A DNA stretch of 64,000 bases, from contig JAGQRV010000009.1 of the NCBI GenBank assembly GCA_020425125.1, forward strand, positions 64,248 to 128,247. The letters are read 5' to 3'. The stretch comes from Paracoccaceae bacterium (lineage in GTDB: Bacteria > Pseudomonadota > Alphaproteobacteria > Rhodobacterales > Rhodobacteraceae). The position numbers and the translations under genes are program-made. Within the stretch, counting starts at the first letter, position 1; every line of letters begins with the position of its first letter. The notes under the pieces are model-generated. The model saw only the letters and a list, made by a program, of their open reading frames with translations. It did not search any database and had not been told where the DNA came from. This document shows, one piece after another, positions 19,272-28,258 of the stretch.

Positions 19272-20246
19272 ATGTCGGGACTCGACCTCCTGTCCGAAGT
19301 TGCCGGGTCGCGCGACGGCCTCGTCCGGCGCGGCTTGCGGTTTCCGCAGCTTCGTCTGCTCGTCGCGCTTCAGGAAACCGGCCAGGTTTCGGCGGCGGCG
19401 GCACAGATCGCGATGACCCAGCCGGCGGCCTCACGGCTTCTCGCCGATCTTGAGCGGGCGCTCGGAGCGAAACTCTACGAGCGCCATCCGAAGGGCGTTG
19501 TCCTGACCGATGTGGGTCAGCTTTTTGCGGAAAGGTCCCGGCAGGTGCTGCGGCTTCTCGACGAGGCCAGCGGCGAGATCGCGGAGATGACTCGCGGAAC
19601 GCAGGGCCAGGTGCATATCGGCAGCGTGACGGGCCCGGCGCTTGAACTCGTGCTTCCGGTGATCCGCGAATTGCGGGTGATCTATCCCAAGATCGAGGTT
19701 GCGGTTCAGGTCGACACCAGTGATCGGCTGGCCGAGGCGCTGCTGTCGCAGAACCTGGATTTCTACATCGGTCGTCTGCCCGACGATCTCGACGCCCGCT
19801 CGGTCACGCTGGAGCCGATCGCACCCGAGCCGGTGGCGCTGATCGTGCGGCTGGACCATCCGCTGGTGCGCAAGGGCCCGGTCGCGCTCAGCGACTGCCT
19901 TGCCTATGACTGGGTGATGCAGCCGAAAGGCGGATTGCTGCGGCGGACGGTGGAGACCTACCTGCTGGAAAACGGCTATGCGCCGCCGGCCCGCGTGCTG
20001 TCCACGTCCTCGCTCTTGCTCACGCTCGCGATCATCAGCGACACCAATGCCATCGCCCCGCTGGCGCGGTCCGCGGCCGATTTCTATGCGACGCGCGAAG
20101 GCCTCGGGGGACGGGTCCGGCGGCTCGACGTGGCCGGGGACATGGCCGTTCTGCCCTATTCCATCGTGCGCCGGCGCGACGCGGCGGATGCCCCGGCAGC
20201 CGCGCGGGTCCTGACCCTGATCCGCCGCAAGCTCGCGGATCGCTGA
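19272..20246 (+). CDS. gbpR: LysR-family regulator, GbpR-like
   Basis: A 324-residue transcription regulator. The winged helix-turn-helix is at residues 22-80 ([20 protein letters not shown], then [18 protein letters not shown]), and the ligand-binding domain runs from about residue 100 to the end. It is divergent from chvE, the setting of GbpR, the galactose-binding-protein regulator of Agrobacterium. It is therefore likely to activate or repress the chvE-ggu-sugar-acid operon in response to sugars. The start ATG 19272 has only a weak AAAGAG ribosome site. The LysR assignment is secure; the GbpR name rests on context and general similarity. Confidence 0.85.
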   Translation: MSGLDLLSEVAGSRDGLVRRGLRFPQLRLLVALQETGQVSAAAAQIAMTQPAASRLLADLERALGAKLYERHPKGVVLTDVGQLFAERSRQVLRLLDEASGEIAEMTRGTQGQVHIGSVTGPALELVLPVIRELRVIYPKIEVAVQVDTSDRLAEALLSQNLDFYIGRLPDDLDARSVTLEPIAPEPVALIVRLDHPLVRKGPVALSDCLAYDWVMQPKGGLLRRTVETYLLENGYAPPARVLSTSSLLLTLAIISDTNAIAPLARSAADFYATREGLGGRVRRLDVAGDMAVLPYSIVRRRDAADAPAAARVLTLIRRKLADR

Positions 20247-20355
20247 CCGCGCCCTGTCCGGCAAAGAAACCGCCCTACGCAACGGCACCAAAGGTTGTAG
20301 GGTCGCGCAGATGCGTATACCATCCGTTGCATCGACGCGATCTCGGAAACTGGCC

Positions 20356-20700
20356 ATGGATTTACTGGGACAGCCGCTCGGCTTCTTTGATTACCTGACC
20401 TTCGTTGCGATCATCCTCGGCCTCGTGGCGATCATGGCCGTGGTCATGTTCGTCATGGGCCTGCCAGGACGGATCGCGATCAAGCGCAATCACCCGCACG
20501 CCGAAGCCGTCAAGATCATGGGCTGGATGGGGTTTCTTGCGGTGGTGCCCTGGGTTCACGCCTTCATGTGGGCCTTCCACCCCTCGATGACGGTGGACAT
20601 CCGGCGCTTCCCCGAAGAGGAGCGCGAGGAGATCCTCAAGGAGATTGCCCGGCTCAAGGGCGAGACGGGCAACGCGCCCAAGGGCGGCGAGCATGCCTGA
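20356..20700 (+). CDS. yiaW: DUF3302 inner-membrane protein, YiaW-like
   Basis: A 114-residue protein with two transmembrane helices (residues 11-36 and about 55-73) and a charged C-terminal tail (FPEEEREEILKEIARLKGE). The pattern FDYLTFVAIILGLVAI ... LPGRIAIKRNHPHAEAVKIMGWMG matches the YiaW/DUF3302 family. These proteins are encoded with the YiaV membrane-fusion protein, as here (next gene 43 nt on). The role is unknown but probably to assist the YiaV channel. The start is chosen at the methionine before DLLGQPLG; an in-frame ATG at 20311 would add 15 residues. Confidence 0.8.
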   Translation: MDLLGQPLGFFDYLTFVAIILGLVAIMAVVMFVMGLPGRIAIKRNHPHAEAVKIMGWMGFLAVVPWVHAFMWAFHPSMTVDIRRFPEEEREEILKEIARLKGETGNAPKGGEHA

Positions 20701-20743
20701 GCACCGCACAGTGGCGGCCGGTTCCGAGTGGAGGATCTGAGCC

Positions 20744-21889
20744 ATGCTGATGGCCCTCGGCATCACGCTGTTCTACATCATCTTCATCTGGCTCATCTTC
20801 TTCAAGCTGCGGGTCCTGAAGTTCAACATCGTCTGGGGCGTTGTCTCTCTCTGGGTCGGCGCGCATTTCCTGCTGATCTTCCTCGTCACGCTGCGCTTCT
20901 ACCAGCCGTTCTCGCTCGACTCGCATACCGTGCGGCCGACCATCCAGATCGTGCCGCGGCTGCCCGAGCCGACGTTGCTGTCCGAAGTCCTCGTGCAGCC
21001 CAATACATTGGTGAAGAAGGGCGAGCCGCTGTACCGCTTCGACGACACCGTCTTCCAGCTCCAGGTCGAGCAGGCACAGGCGCAACTCGTCGCGGCCGAG
21101 CAGAACGCGAAGGTGCTTGTGCAGGATGTGGCCACGGCCAATGACGGCGTCGCACGCGCCCAGGCGCAGCTCGACTATGCAACGGCGCAGCAGGCGCGCT
21201 ACGAAAAGCTCGTCCCCCAGGGCGGCGGACGGCAGGACGAGCTTGACCGCTGGAATGCGCAGGTGATCGAAGATACCGCCGCACTCCACGAGGCGCAGGA
21301 CAACCTGACCAAGGCACAGTTGCAGCTCGATTCGACCATCGACGGCGTCAATACCGGCGTGGCCCAAGCCAAGTCGCAGCTAGCTCAGGCACAATACTTC
21401 CTCAAGAACACCACGATCCTCGCCCCCGAGGACGGCATGATCGTGTCGCAGCAGGCCGAGCCCGGGCTTGTTGTTGGAACGATACGCCTCGGCGCCATCG
21501 CGGCCTTCGTGACCAACGAGCAGCCCTACATGCTCGCGACCTTCCGGCAGCAGAACCTCAAATTCGTCCGGCCGGGACAGGAGGTCGAAGTCGCGCTCGA
21601 CCTCTATCCGGGCGAGATCCTGAAGGGCAAGGTGAAGGCGGTCTGGTGGGCGACCTCGCAGGGGCAGTTCCTGCCGTCCGGCCGGCTGCCTGAATTCGTG
21701 CTGCCGCGGCTGCCCGGCCATATCGCGGTCGAGATCACCTTCGACGCGCCCGACGCCCAGCTGATCCCGACCGGCGCCCATGCCGCCGTGGCGATCTATA
21801 CGGGCGGCGCGAAAAGCTTCGAATTCCTGCGGAGGATCAACATCCGGATCTATTCCTTCGGCAACTTCATCCGACCGCTGGACATCTGA
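20744..21889 (+). CDS. yiaV: HlyD/EmrA-type membrane-fusion protein, YiaV-like
   Basis: A 381-residue periplasmic adaptor. Unusually for HlyD proteins, two transmembrane helices precede the adaptor region (residues 4-22 and 29-50), as in YiaV. The barrel-sandwich (lipoyl) half (LLSEVLVQPNTLVKKGEPLYRFDD), a long alanine- and glutamine-rich coiled-coil hairpin (about residues 105-210) and the second lipoyl half (ILAPEDGMIVSQQAEPG) follow. It would join an inner-membrane component to an outer-membrane channel, and the outer-membrane factor is indeed the next gene. No inner-membrane pump is encoded beside it. Confidence 0.87.
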   Translation: MLMALGITLFYIIFIWLIFFKLRVLKFNIVWGVVSLWVGAHFLLIFLVTLRFYQPFSLDSHTVRPTIQIVPRLPEPTLLSEVLVQPNTLVKKGEPLYRFDDTVFQLQVEQAQAQLVAAEQNAKVLVQDVATANDGVARAQAQLDYATAQQARYEKLVPQGGGRQDELDRWNAQVIEDTAALHEAQDNLTKAQLQLDSTIDGVNTGVAQAKSQLAQAQYFLKNTTILAPEDGMIVSQQAEPGLVVGTIRLGAIAAFVTNEQPYMLATFRQQNLKFVRPGQEVEVALDLYPGEILKGKVKAVWWATSQGQFLPSGRLPEFVLPRLPGHIAVEITFDAPDAQLIPTGAHAAVAIYTGGAKSFEFLRRINIRIYSFGNFIRPLDI

Positions 21890-21921
21890 ACAACCGGGCA
21901 ACCGGAACGAGGGAGCAGGAG

Positions 21922-23511
21922 ATGGACGGGACGGCAGAGTGCGGGACGCAGTCCCGGCCGGGCGTATGGCGCGCCTTGGCCGCCACGGCACTCGGTGCCT
22001 CGCTGGCGGGCTGCGCGATGGTGGGCCCGAATTTCACGGCGCCGAAGACGCCGGAGGTCAAGGCCTGGATGGCCGCGAATACGCCAAGTCCGGACAGCGC
22101 GACCGGCCTGACCACCCGCAGTGCGCCGGTGACGGACTGGTGGAGGACCTTCAACGACAAGACCCTCGATGCGCTGATCGCGGAAGCCTACGCGCAGAAC
22201 CTGACGCTGCAGATGGCCGGATCGCGGGTTCTGCAGGCGCGGGCGCAACTCGGCATCGCCGCGGGCGAGCTCTTCCCCCAGTCGCAATCGGTGGGCGCCT
22301 CCGCGAGTCGCACCAAGGTCAGCGAGAACCTGCAATTCGTCAGCGACATCGAACGTTTCGTCGATCTCGATACGACCTTCGACACCCGCCAGATCGGCTT
22401 CGACGCGACCTGGGAGATTGACGTCTGGGGCGGCATTCGGCGCAACGTGCAATCGGCCGAGGCGAACCTGGTCGCTCAGGTCGCCAACTATGATGACGCG
22501 CTGGTCACGCTGACCGGCGACGTGGCCGCCGTCTATATCAACATCCGCGCGATCCAGGAGGCGCTGGTCATCACCCGGCAGAACGTCAAGCTGCAGGAAG
22601 ACGCGTTGAAACTGACCGAATTGCGGTTCCAGAACGGCGTGACAACCGACCTTGACGTGCAGCAGGCAACCGCGCTGCTGAACGACACGAGAGCGACCAT
22701 TCCGGCGCTCGAAAGCGATGAACAGCAGGCGAAGAATGCGCTTGCGGTGCTGCTGGCCGTGCCGCCGGAACAGATGAACGTGCGGCTTGGCAACACGGCG
22801 CGAATCCCGGTCAGCCGGGTGAAAGTGGGGGTCGGCATTCCAGCCGAGCTTCTGCGCCGCCGGCCGGATGTCCGCGCCGCCGAAATGGAGGCGGCGGCGC
22901 AGTCGGCCCAGATCGGCGTCGCCATCGCGCAGCTCTATCCGCAATTCGGGCTTGCCGGCGATATCGGCTGGCAGGCCAGCGGAGGGCGGAGCCTGTTTTC
23001 GGCGCAAAGCGTGGCCGGGTCCCTGACCCCTGGCGTTCGCTGGAACGTCCTCAATTACGGCCGGCTCAAGAACAATGTCCGGGCGCAGGACGCGGCGTTT
23101 CAGGGGCTGGTCGCGAACTACCAGAACACGGTGCTCGCAGCCTATGCCGAGGTGGAGAACGCCATGGTCGCCTATGCCGGGGCACGGCGCCAGGTTGCCT
23201 ATCTCAGCGACAGCGTGACCGCGGCGAAGAAGGCGGCGGACATCGCGATGTCGCAATATTCCGACGGCATCGCCGATTATCAGAGGGTGCTCGACGCGCA
23301 GCGCATGGCGCTCGGCGCCGAGGCCAAGCTGGTTCAGGCGCGCTCTGCGGTGTCGGAGAATCTGGTGGCGCTCTACAAGGCGCTTGGCGGTGGCTGGCAG
23401 ATCCGGGCGGGGCGCGAATTCCTGCCTGACGAGACACTTGCGGAAATGGCCTACCGCACAGACTGGGGCGATCTGCTCCAGAAAAACCCGCGCGGGACAA
23501 GCACCCAGTAG
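21922..23511 (+). CDS. Outer-membrane efflux lipoprotein, NodT/OprM (TolC-like) family
   Basis: A 529-residue outer-membrane factor. The N terminus has a lipobox, LGASLAGC, lipidated at about Cys32, then MVGPNFTAP, the standard opening of NodT-type lipoproteins. Two homologous repeats follow, with the classical motifs SRVLQARAQLGIAAGELFPQ, GIPAELLRRRPDVRAAE and YSDGIADYQRVLDAQR. These build the trimeric beta-barrel and alpha-helical tunnel. It follows yiaW-yiaV by 32 nt, so the three genes form an export module. It is about 30-50 residues longer than many family members, mainly at the C terminus. Confidence 0.92.
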   Translation: MDGTAECGTQSRPGVWRALAATALGASLAGCAMVGPNFTAPKTPEVKAWMAANTPSPDSATGLTTRSAPVTDWWRTFNDKTLDALIAEAYAQNLTLQMAGSRVLQARAQLGIAAGELFPQSQSVGASASRTKVSENLQFVSDIERFVDLDTTFDTRQIGFDATWEIDVWGGIRRNVQSAEANLVAQVANYDDALVTLTGDVAAVYINIRAIQEALVITRQNVKLQEDALKLTELRFQNGVTTDLDVQQATALLNDTRATIPALESDEQQAKNALAVLLAVPPEQMNVRLGNTARIPVSRVKVGVGIPAELLRRRPDVRAAEMEAAAQSAQIGVAIAQLYPQFGLAGDIGWQASGGRSLFSAQSVAGSLTPGVRWNVLNYGRLKNNVRAQDAAFQGLVANYQNTVLAAYAEVENAMVAYAGARRQVAYLSDSVTAAKKAADIAMSQYSDGIADYQRVLDAQRMALGAEAKLVQARSAVSENLVALYKALGGGWQIRAGREFLPDETLAEMAYRTDWGDLLQKNPRGTSTQ

Positions 23512-23607
23512 GGCGGTCCCGACCTTGCCGGTTCCGCGCTGAATGGCTGCAGGTACCAACCGTGGGCCGCGGAGTGGGATGCCGAGCCAGGCAATCCGTC
23601 TTTCTGA

Positions 23608-23626
23608 CATACTGGCATACTAGTCA
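23608..23626 (+). promoter_or_regulatory. AT-richer promoter/operator candidate upstream of uxuA
   Basis: CATACT occurs twice (23608-23613 and 23616-23621), followed by an ACTAGT palindrome, in an otherwise GC-rich gap about 80 nt before uxuA. Either CATACT could serve as a -10 element, and the short repeats could be an operator for a hexuronate regulator. There is no direct support beyond position and composition. Confidence 0.3.
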
Positions 23627-23695
23627 TCTAAGCTGGGGCCTGCTATCAGGAACGAGCGCGGGCAGCGGGCTGGCGCGGCGCGAAAGGCGTGAGCA

Positions 23696-24913
23696 ATGCG
23701 ACAGACCTGGCGGTGGTTCGGTCCGAACGATCTCGTCTCGATCGACGACATCCGCCAGGCAGGCGCCGAAGGGATTGTCACGGCCTTGCACCACCTGCCG
23801 ACCGGTTCGGTCTGGAGCCCGGCCGAGATCGCGCAGCGCCAGGCCGAAATTGACACCATGTCGGACGGGACGCCCTCCGGGTTGGGTTGGGTTGTCGTCG
23901 AAAGCCTGCCGGTGTCCGAGGACATCAAGAAGCAGCGGGGCGCCTGGCGGGAGCATGTGGCGGCTTATCGCGACAGCCTCTCACATCTTGCCGCGGCAGG
24001 CATCGAAATCGTCTGCTACAACTTCATGCCGGTTCTCGACTGGACGCGCACGGACCTTGCCTGGCGCCTGCCCAACGGGGCGACTTGCATGCGGTTCGAT
24101 CTGACGGATTTTGCCGTCTTCGACCTTTATCTTCTGGCCCGGAAAGGCGCGGCAGAGGACTATGACGAGGCCATAAGCGAAGCGGCCGCACGACGTCACG
24201 CGGGAATGACGGATGACGCCCGGCGCCTGCTGGGCCGTAACGTCGTCTTTGGCTTGCCCGGTGCGGCGGACCATTTCACCCTCGACGACGTGCGCGCGCA
24301 CCTGGCCCAGTACGCCGGGATCGACGCCGCCACGCTCCGGCAGCATCTGACCGATTTCCTCGAACTGGTCGTGCCCGATGCCGAACGGCTGGGCATCCGC
24401 CTCTGCTGTCATCCCGACGACCCGCCCTTCCCCTTGCTCGGACTGCCGCGCGTGATGTCGACCGAGGCGGATTATCGGGCGCTCGTGTCGGCGGTTCCAA
24501 GCCCGGCGAACGGCATCACCCTGTGTTCTGGCTCGCTTGGTGCACGGCCCGACAACGACCTGCCGGGAATGATGCGGCGGCTTGGCGCGCATGTGCATTT
24601 CCTGCATCTGCGCAATGTCGCACGAGAGAGTGCGGCAATCCGTGGCTCGTTCCACGAGGCGGAGCACCTTGGCGGCGACACGGATATGGTGGCACTGATT
24701 GCCGCGGCGCTGGCCGAGGAAACGCACCGGCACGGTGCGGGGCGGCCGGACTGGTCGATCCCGTTCCGCCCCGACCACGGTCAGGATATTCTCGACGATC
24801 TCGGTCGCAAGGCGCAGCCCGGTTACCCCGCGATCGGCCGGCTGAAGGGACTGGCGGAACTCCGCGGCGTCATCACCGCGCTGAGCCACCCGATGACCTC
24901 CGCCACGAGCTGA
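23696..24913 (+). CDS. uxuA: Mannonate dehydratase UxuA
   Basis: A 405-residue enzyme of the xylose-isomerase-like TIM-barrel superfamily that converts D-mannonate to 2-keto-3-deoxy-gluconate in glucuronate breakdown. The family opening MRQTWRWFGPND is present, as are the metal- and substrate-binding segments GIEIVCYNFMPVLDWTRTDL, IRLCCHPDDPPFPLLGLPR, CSGSLGARPDNDLP and VHFLHLRNV. The length is normal. No other glucuronate genes are adjacent (uxaC, uxuB and kdgK are absent here), so it acts with enzymes encoded elsewhere. Confidence 0.93.
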   Translation: MRQTWRWFGPNDLVSIDDIRQAGAEGIVTALHHLPTGSVWSPAEIAQRQAEIDTMSDGTPSGLGWVVVESLPVSEDIKKQRGAWREHVAAYRDSLSHLAAAGIEIVCYNFMPVLDWTRTDLAWRLPNGATCMRFDLTDFAVFDLYLLARKGAAEDYDEAISEAAARRHAGMTDDARRLLGRNVVFGLPGAADHFTLDDVRAHLAQYAGIDAATLRQHLTDFLELVVPDAERLGIRLCCHPDDPPFPLLGLPRVMSTEADYRALVSAVPSPANGITLCSGSLGARPDNDLPGMMRRLGAHVHFLHLRNVARESAAIRGSFHEAEHLGGDTDMVALIAAALAEETHRHGAGRPDWSIPFRPDHGQDILDDLGRKAQPGYPAIGRLKGLAELRGVITALSHPMTSATS

Positions 24914-25015
24914 CCGCCCGAATCGAGTGCAACTCTGTCTGTCTGCCTGAACACGCCGATCCGTGCGTTTTCGCAGGGTCAACCGTGCGAGATCGCAGCT
25001 TCGGGCGATTGAAAC

Positions 25016-25029
25016 ATAAGCCTGCTTAT
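25016..25029 (+). promoter_or_regulatory. Perfect dyad upstream of marR-emrAB, probable MarR operator
   Basis: ATAAGC (25016-25021) and GCTTAT (25024-25029) are exact inverted repeats around CT. They are set in an AT-rich patch 15 nt before the marR start and directly after TTGAAA (25009-25014), which could be a -35 box. The size and position fit a MarR-family operator that autoregulates the efflux operon. A convincing -10 box at standard spacing was not found. Confidence 0.6.
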
Positions 25030-25043
25030 ATTAACTGAAGCTC

Positions 25044-25529
25044 ATGAATGACAAGGCTCACGACTCACTCGGATTCCTGATCCACGACGCGGCGCGCTGG
25101 CTGCGACGGGAATTCGAGACGCGCGGCTCTCACCACGGTCTTTCCACCGCGCAATGGCGGCTGATCGTCATCGCCACCAAGGAAGACGGTGCCTCGCAGG
25201 CGCATCTGGCGGAATTGCTGGAGATCGAACCGATCAGCGTCTCGCGGCTCGTCGACCGGATGGAGCAGGCCGGGTGGGTCGAGCGCCGGCCGCATCCCTG
25301 CGACCGCCGCATCCGCATGGTGCACCCGACGCCGAAGGCGCGGGAAATCTATGACGAGATGCGTGCGATCGCCAACGAGGTCTACGACAGCGCGCTTCAG
25401 GGCATGTCCGCCGACGATCGCGCAGCCCTTCTTCACGGTCTCAGAACCGTCATCCGCAATCTCTCCGGCAGCGACGACGAAGCCGAATGCGCGACGCCGC
25501 TGCGCAAAGTCCAAGGTCACGCCCGATGA
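25044..25529 (+). CDS. MarR-family transcriptional regulator of the emrAB operon
   Basis: A 161-residue winged-helix regulator. The DNA-binding domain lies at about residues 35-100 (LSTAQWRLIVIATKEDGASQ, then LAELLEIEPISVSRLVDRME) and the wing has the conserved DRR motif (RRPHPCDRRIRMVHPT). Helices at both ends form the dimer interface. Its stop overlaps the start of the following emrA-like gene (ATGA), so repressor and pump are made together. A perfect dyad at 25016-25029 is the likely autoregulatory site. The inducing compound is unknown. Confidence 0.88.
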   Translation: MNDKAHDSLGFLIHDAARWLRREFETRGSHHGLSTAQWRLIVIATKEDGASQAHLAELLEIEPISVSRLVDRMEQAGWVERRPHPCDRRIRMVHPTPKAREIYDEMRAIANEVYDSALQGMSADDRAALLHGLRTVIRNLSGSDDEAECATPLRKVQGHAR

Positions 25530-26653
25530 ACGCGCAATCCTCGAATTTCGCCCAGACCATGACGGCAAGCGCCGAACAGGTCAAAGCGCCGCCGCGCCGC
25601 AAGCGGTGGCGTCGGATACTCCTGATGCTGGCGCTGCCGCTCGCGCTGGCGCTGGGAGGCGGCTATGTCTGGCTGACGGCCGGGCGGTATGAATCCACCG
25701 AGAACGCGAATCTTCAGCTTGCCCGCGTCGCAATCAGCGCCGAGGTCGGCGGCCGCATCGTCAACGTGGACATCAAGGACAGCGAGCCGGTAAAGGGCGG
25801 GGCGGCGATGTTCCGTGTCGACCCTGAGCCCTACAGGATTGCCCTGGAGCAGGCGGATGCCACATTGTCGGCAGCGCGGCTCAATGTCGAACAGCTGAAG
25901 GCCGCCTATGGCTCTGCGATTGCCAAGGCAAAGGTGGCGGCGGACGATGTTGCCTATTACCAGACCGATTACGACCGGCAGAAGGCGCTGAACACGAAAG
26001 GATTCGTGGCGGCTTCGGTCCTGGACGATGCCGCGCGTGCGTTGCACAACGCCGAGGAAAGCAAGATCGCCGCCGACCAGGCGGTGCAAAGCGCCAAGGC
26101 GGCCCTTGCCGGCAATCCCGAGGCTCCGGTCGACGCGCACCCGATGGTGCAGGAGGCTCAGGCCACGCGTGACCGGGCGGCCTATGACCTCGACCGGACG
26201 GTGGTGACCGCGCCCGCGGACGGGATCGTGGCGGAAGCGGGGTCGTTCCGGACCGGGCAATACGTCACCGCCGGAAGCCCGCTTTTCGTCCTCGTCGAGA
26301 CCGGCGAGACCTGGATCGAGGCCAATTTCAAGGAAACCCAGCTCACCCATATGGCGGCGGGGCAGTCCGCCAAGGTGGAGTTCGACACGTATCCGGGCCG
26401 CGATTTCGATGCCACCGTCCAGGCGATCGGCGCCGGAACGGGCGCGGAGTTTTCGGTCCTGCCGGCGCAGAATGCGACGGGCAACTGGGTGAAGGTCACG
26501 CAGCGCGTTCCGGTTCGCCTGACGCTGGACGAGAGCGAAACCGCCGGCATCAACGTGACCGGGATGAGCGCCAAAGTCACCGTGGATACCGGGGCCCGCT
26601 CGAAGCTTCCGGCCTTCATAGCCAACGCCGCCACGGCCCTGGCGGGGAACTGA
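25526..26653 (+). CDS. emrA: EmrA-type membrane-fusion protein of a multidrug efflux system
   Basis: A 375-residue periplasmic adaptor. It has one N-terminal transmembrane helix (residues 30-47, LLMLALPLALALGGGYVWL), lipoyl halves around VAISAEVGGRIVNVDIKD and VVTAPADGIVAEAGSF, and an alpha-helical hairpin between them. The conserved segment ETWIEANFKETQLTHMAAGQSAKVEFDTYPG is the EmrA/HlyD_D23 signature. The start ATG at 25526 overlaps the marR stop. It works with the DHA2 transporter encoded 11 nt downstream; an outer-membrane factor may be the one at 21922 or another elsewhere. Confidence 0.9.
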   Translation: MNAQSSNFAQTMTASAEQVKAPPRRKRWRRILLMLALPLALALGGGYVWLTAGRYESTENANLQLARVAISAEVGGRIVNVDIKDSEPVKGGAAMFRVDPEPYRIALEQADATLSAARLNVEQLKAAYGSAIAKAKVAADDVAYYQTDYDRQKALNTKGFVAASVLDDAARALHNAEESKIAADQAVQSAKAALAGNPEAPVDAHPMVQEAQATRDRAAYDLDRTVVTAPADGIVAEAGSFRTGQYVTAGSPLFVLVETGETWIEANFKETQLTHMAAGQSAKVEFDTYPGRDFDATVQAIGAGTGAEFSVLPAQNATGNWVKVTQRVPVRLTLDESETAGINVTGMSAKVTVDTGARSKLPAFIANAATALAGN

Positions 26654-26664
26654 CGGAGCCTGCC

Positions 26665-28206
26665 ATGGCCCAGGCCATTGCCCAGACATCAGGCGATGCG
26701 GCGGAGCCCAGCCGCGCGCTCGTCACGGCGTCGCTGATGCTCGCGACGATCATGCAGGTGCTCGACACCACGATTGCCAACGTGGCGCTGCCGTCGATGA
26801 CGGGCGACCTCGGGGCGTCGACCGATACGATCACGTGGGTGCTGACCTCCTATATCGTTGCCGCGGCGATCGCGACGCCGCTGACCGGATGGATGTCCGA
26901 CCGGTTCGGGCGCAAGCAGATCTTCCTGACGGCCACGGCAGGGTTCGTGGCGATGTCCATGGCCTGCGGACTGGCGTGGAACCTCAATTCGATGGTGCTG
27001 TTCCGGCTGCTCCAGGGGGTGTTCGGTGCCGCCATCGTGCCGCTTTCGCAGACTTTCCTGCTCGATGCCTATCCGCAGGAGAAGCACGGGCAGGCAATGG
27101 CGATGTGGGGCGCGGGCATCATGGTCGGCCCGATCATCGGCCCGACGCTGGGCGGCTGGCTCACCGAAAGCTACAACTGGCGCTGGGTGTTTTTCATCAA
27201 CCTGCCGGTCGGTCTGATCGCCTTTCTCGGTTCCAGCGTCTCGTTGCCGGCGGTCGCCAAGCGGGTCCGGCGCTTCGACTTCTTCGGCTTCGGCATGCTG
27301 GCCATCGCCATTGGCGCCCTGCAACTGATGCTGGACCGCGGCGGCGAGGTGGACTGGTTCAGCTCGCCCGAGATCTGGATCGAGCTGGGCCTGGCGGTCA
27401 GCGGTCTCTGGGTCTTCGTGATCCATATCCTGACCCACCATGACGCCTTCATCGACCCGCACATCTTCCGCGACCGGAATTTCGTCACCGGACTCGTGTT
27501 CATCTTCGTGGTCGGCGTGATCCTTCTGGCGACGCTGGCGCTGCTGCCGCCGATGCTGGCCGCGGTATTCAGCTATCCGACCATGACCACCGGTTTCGTC
27601 ATGGCGCCGCGGGGCGTGGGCACGATGATCTCGATGCTCCTGGTGGGCCGGCTAGTGCACCGGGTCGACGCCCGCTTTCTGGTGGCGACCGGGCTGGTCC
27701 TGACCGCCCTGTCGCTTCACATGATGACCGGTTTCTCGCCGCAGATGGACTCGCATCCGATCATCGTCAGCGGGGTGGTACAGGGGCTTGGTCTGGGTCT
27801 CGTCTTCGTGCCGCTCTCGACAGTGGCCTTTGCCACGCTCGAAGCGCGGTACCGCACGGACGCCACGGCGCTCTTCAGCCTGATGCGCAACATCGGATCG
27901 TCGATCGGGATCTCGGTGGTGACCGCGATGCTCGTCAAGAACATCCAGATCAACCACATGGAGATGAGCGCGGGACTGACTCCCTTCGACAGCGCACTTC
28001 GCGCGGCGCTGCCATCCGCAGCGTCGGGGGATCCCACCGCGCTGGCGCGTCTTGACGGGTTGGTCAACCAGCAGGCTCTGATGGTCTCCTATGTGGACGA
28101 CTTCAAGCTGATGCTGCTGGTCACGCTGGCCTCTCTCGCGCTCGTCTTCCTCCTGCGGGCTCCGAGGAAGAAGACCGCCGAAGCTCCGATGGCGGTCGCC
28201 GACTGA
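26665..28206 (+). CDS. emrB: DHA2-family MFS drug transporter, EmrB/QacA type
   Basis: A 513-residue proton-coupled drug exporter with 14 predicted transmembrane helices. Motif A is seen as GWMSDRFGRKQIF, and motif D-type LDTTIANVALPSM is at the first helix. The antiporter motif C appears as MVGPIIGPTLGGWL. It follows emrA by 11 nt and is probably regulated by the MarR protein. Substrates cannot be predicted. It ends in front of a perfect 10-bp hairpin facing a convergent gene. Confidence 0.92.
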   Translation: MAQAIAQTSGDAAEPSRALVTASLMLATIMQVLDTTIANVALPSMTGDLGASTDTITWVLTSYIVAAAIATPLTGWMSDRFGRKQIFLTATAGFVAMSMACGLAWNLNSMVLFRLLQGVFGAAIVPLSQTFLLDAYPQEKHGQAMAMWGAGIMVGPIIGPTLGGWLTESYNWRWVFFINLPVGLIAFLGSSVSLPAVAKRVRRFDFFGFGMLAIAIGALQLMLDRGGEVDWFSSPEIWIELGLAVSGLWVFVIHILTHHDAFIDPHIFRDRNFVTGLVFIFVVGVILLATLALLPPMLAAVFSYPTMTTGFVMAPRGVGTMISMLLVGRLVHRVDARFLVATGLVLTALSLHMMTGFSPQMDSHPIIVSGVVQGLGLGLVFVPLSTVAFATLEARYRTDATALFSLMRNIGSSIGISVVTAMLVKNIQINHMEMSAGLTPFDSALRAALPSAASGDPTALARLDGLVNQQALMVSYVDDFKLMLLVTLASLALVFLLRAPRKKTAEAPMAVAD

Positions 28207-28218
28207 CGGGCTGCCTCG

Positions 28219-28250
28219 GCCGGTCCGGCAGGCAGCGCCACCGGACCGGC
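28219..28250. terminator. Bidirectional terminator-like hairpin between emrB and GST
   Basis: GCCGGTCCGG (28219-28228) and CCGGACCGGC (28241-28250) are exact complements around a 12-nt loop, placed between the convergent emrB and glutathione S-transferase genes. There is no U-run, as is common in high-GC genomes. Confidence 0.6.
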
Positions 28251-28258
28251 GACATGCA

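Noticed and set aside
20281-20355. Longer YiaW start at ATG 20311
   Set aside because: The added residues are basic and unlike the family start, and no ribosome site precedes it; kept only as an alternative.
21850-23610. Long minus-strand open frame opposite the outer-membrane factor (586 codons)
   Set aside because: Same reason: it mirrors a well-recognised gene, and no domain or ribosome site supports it.
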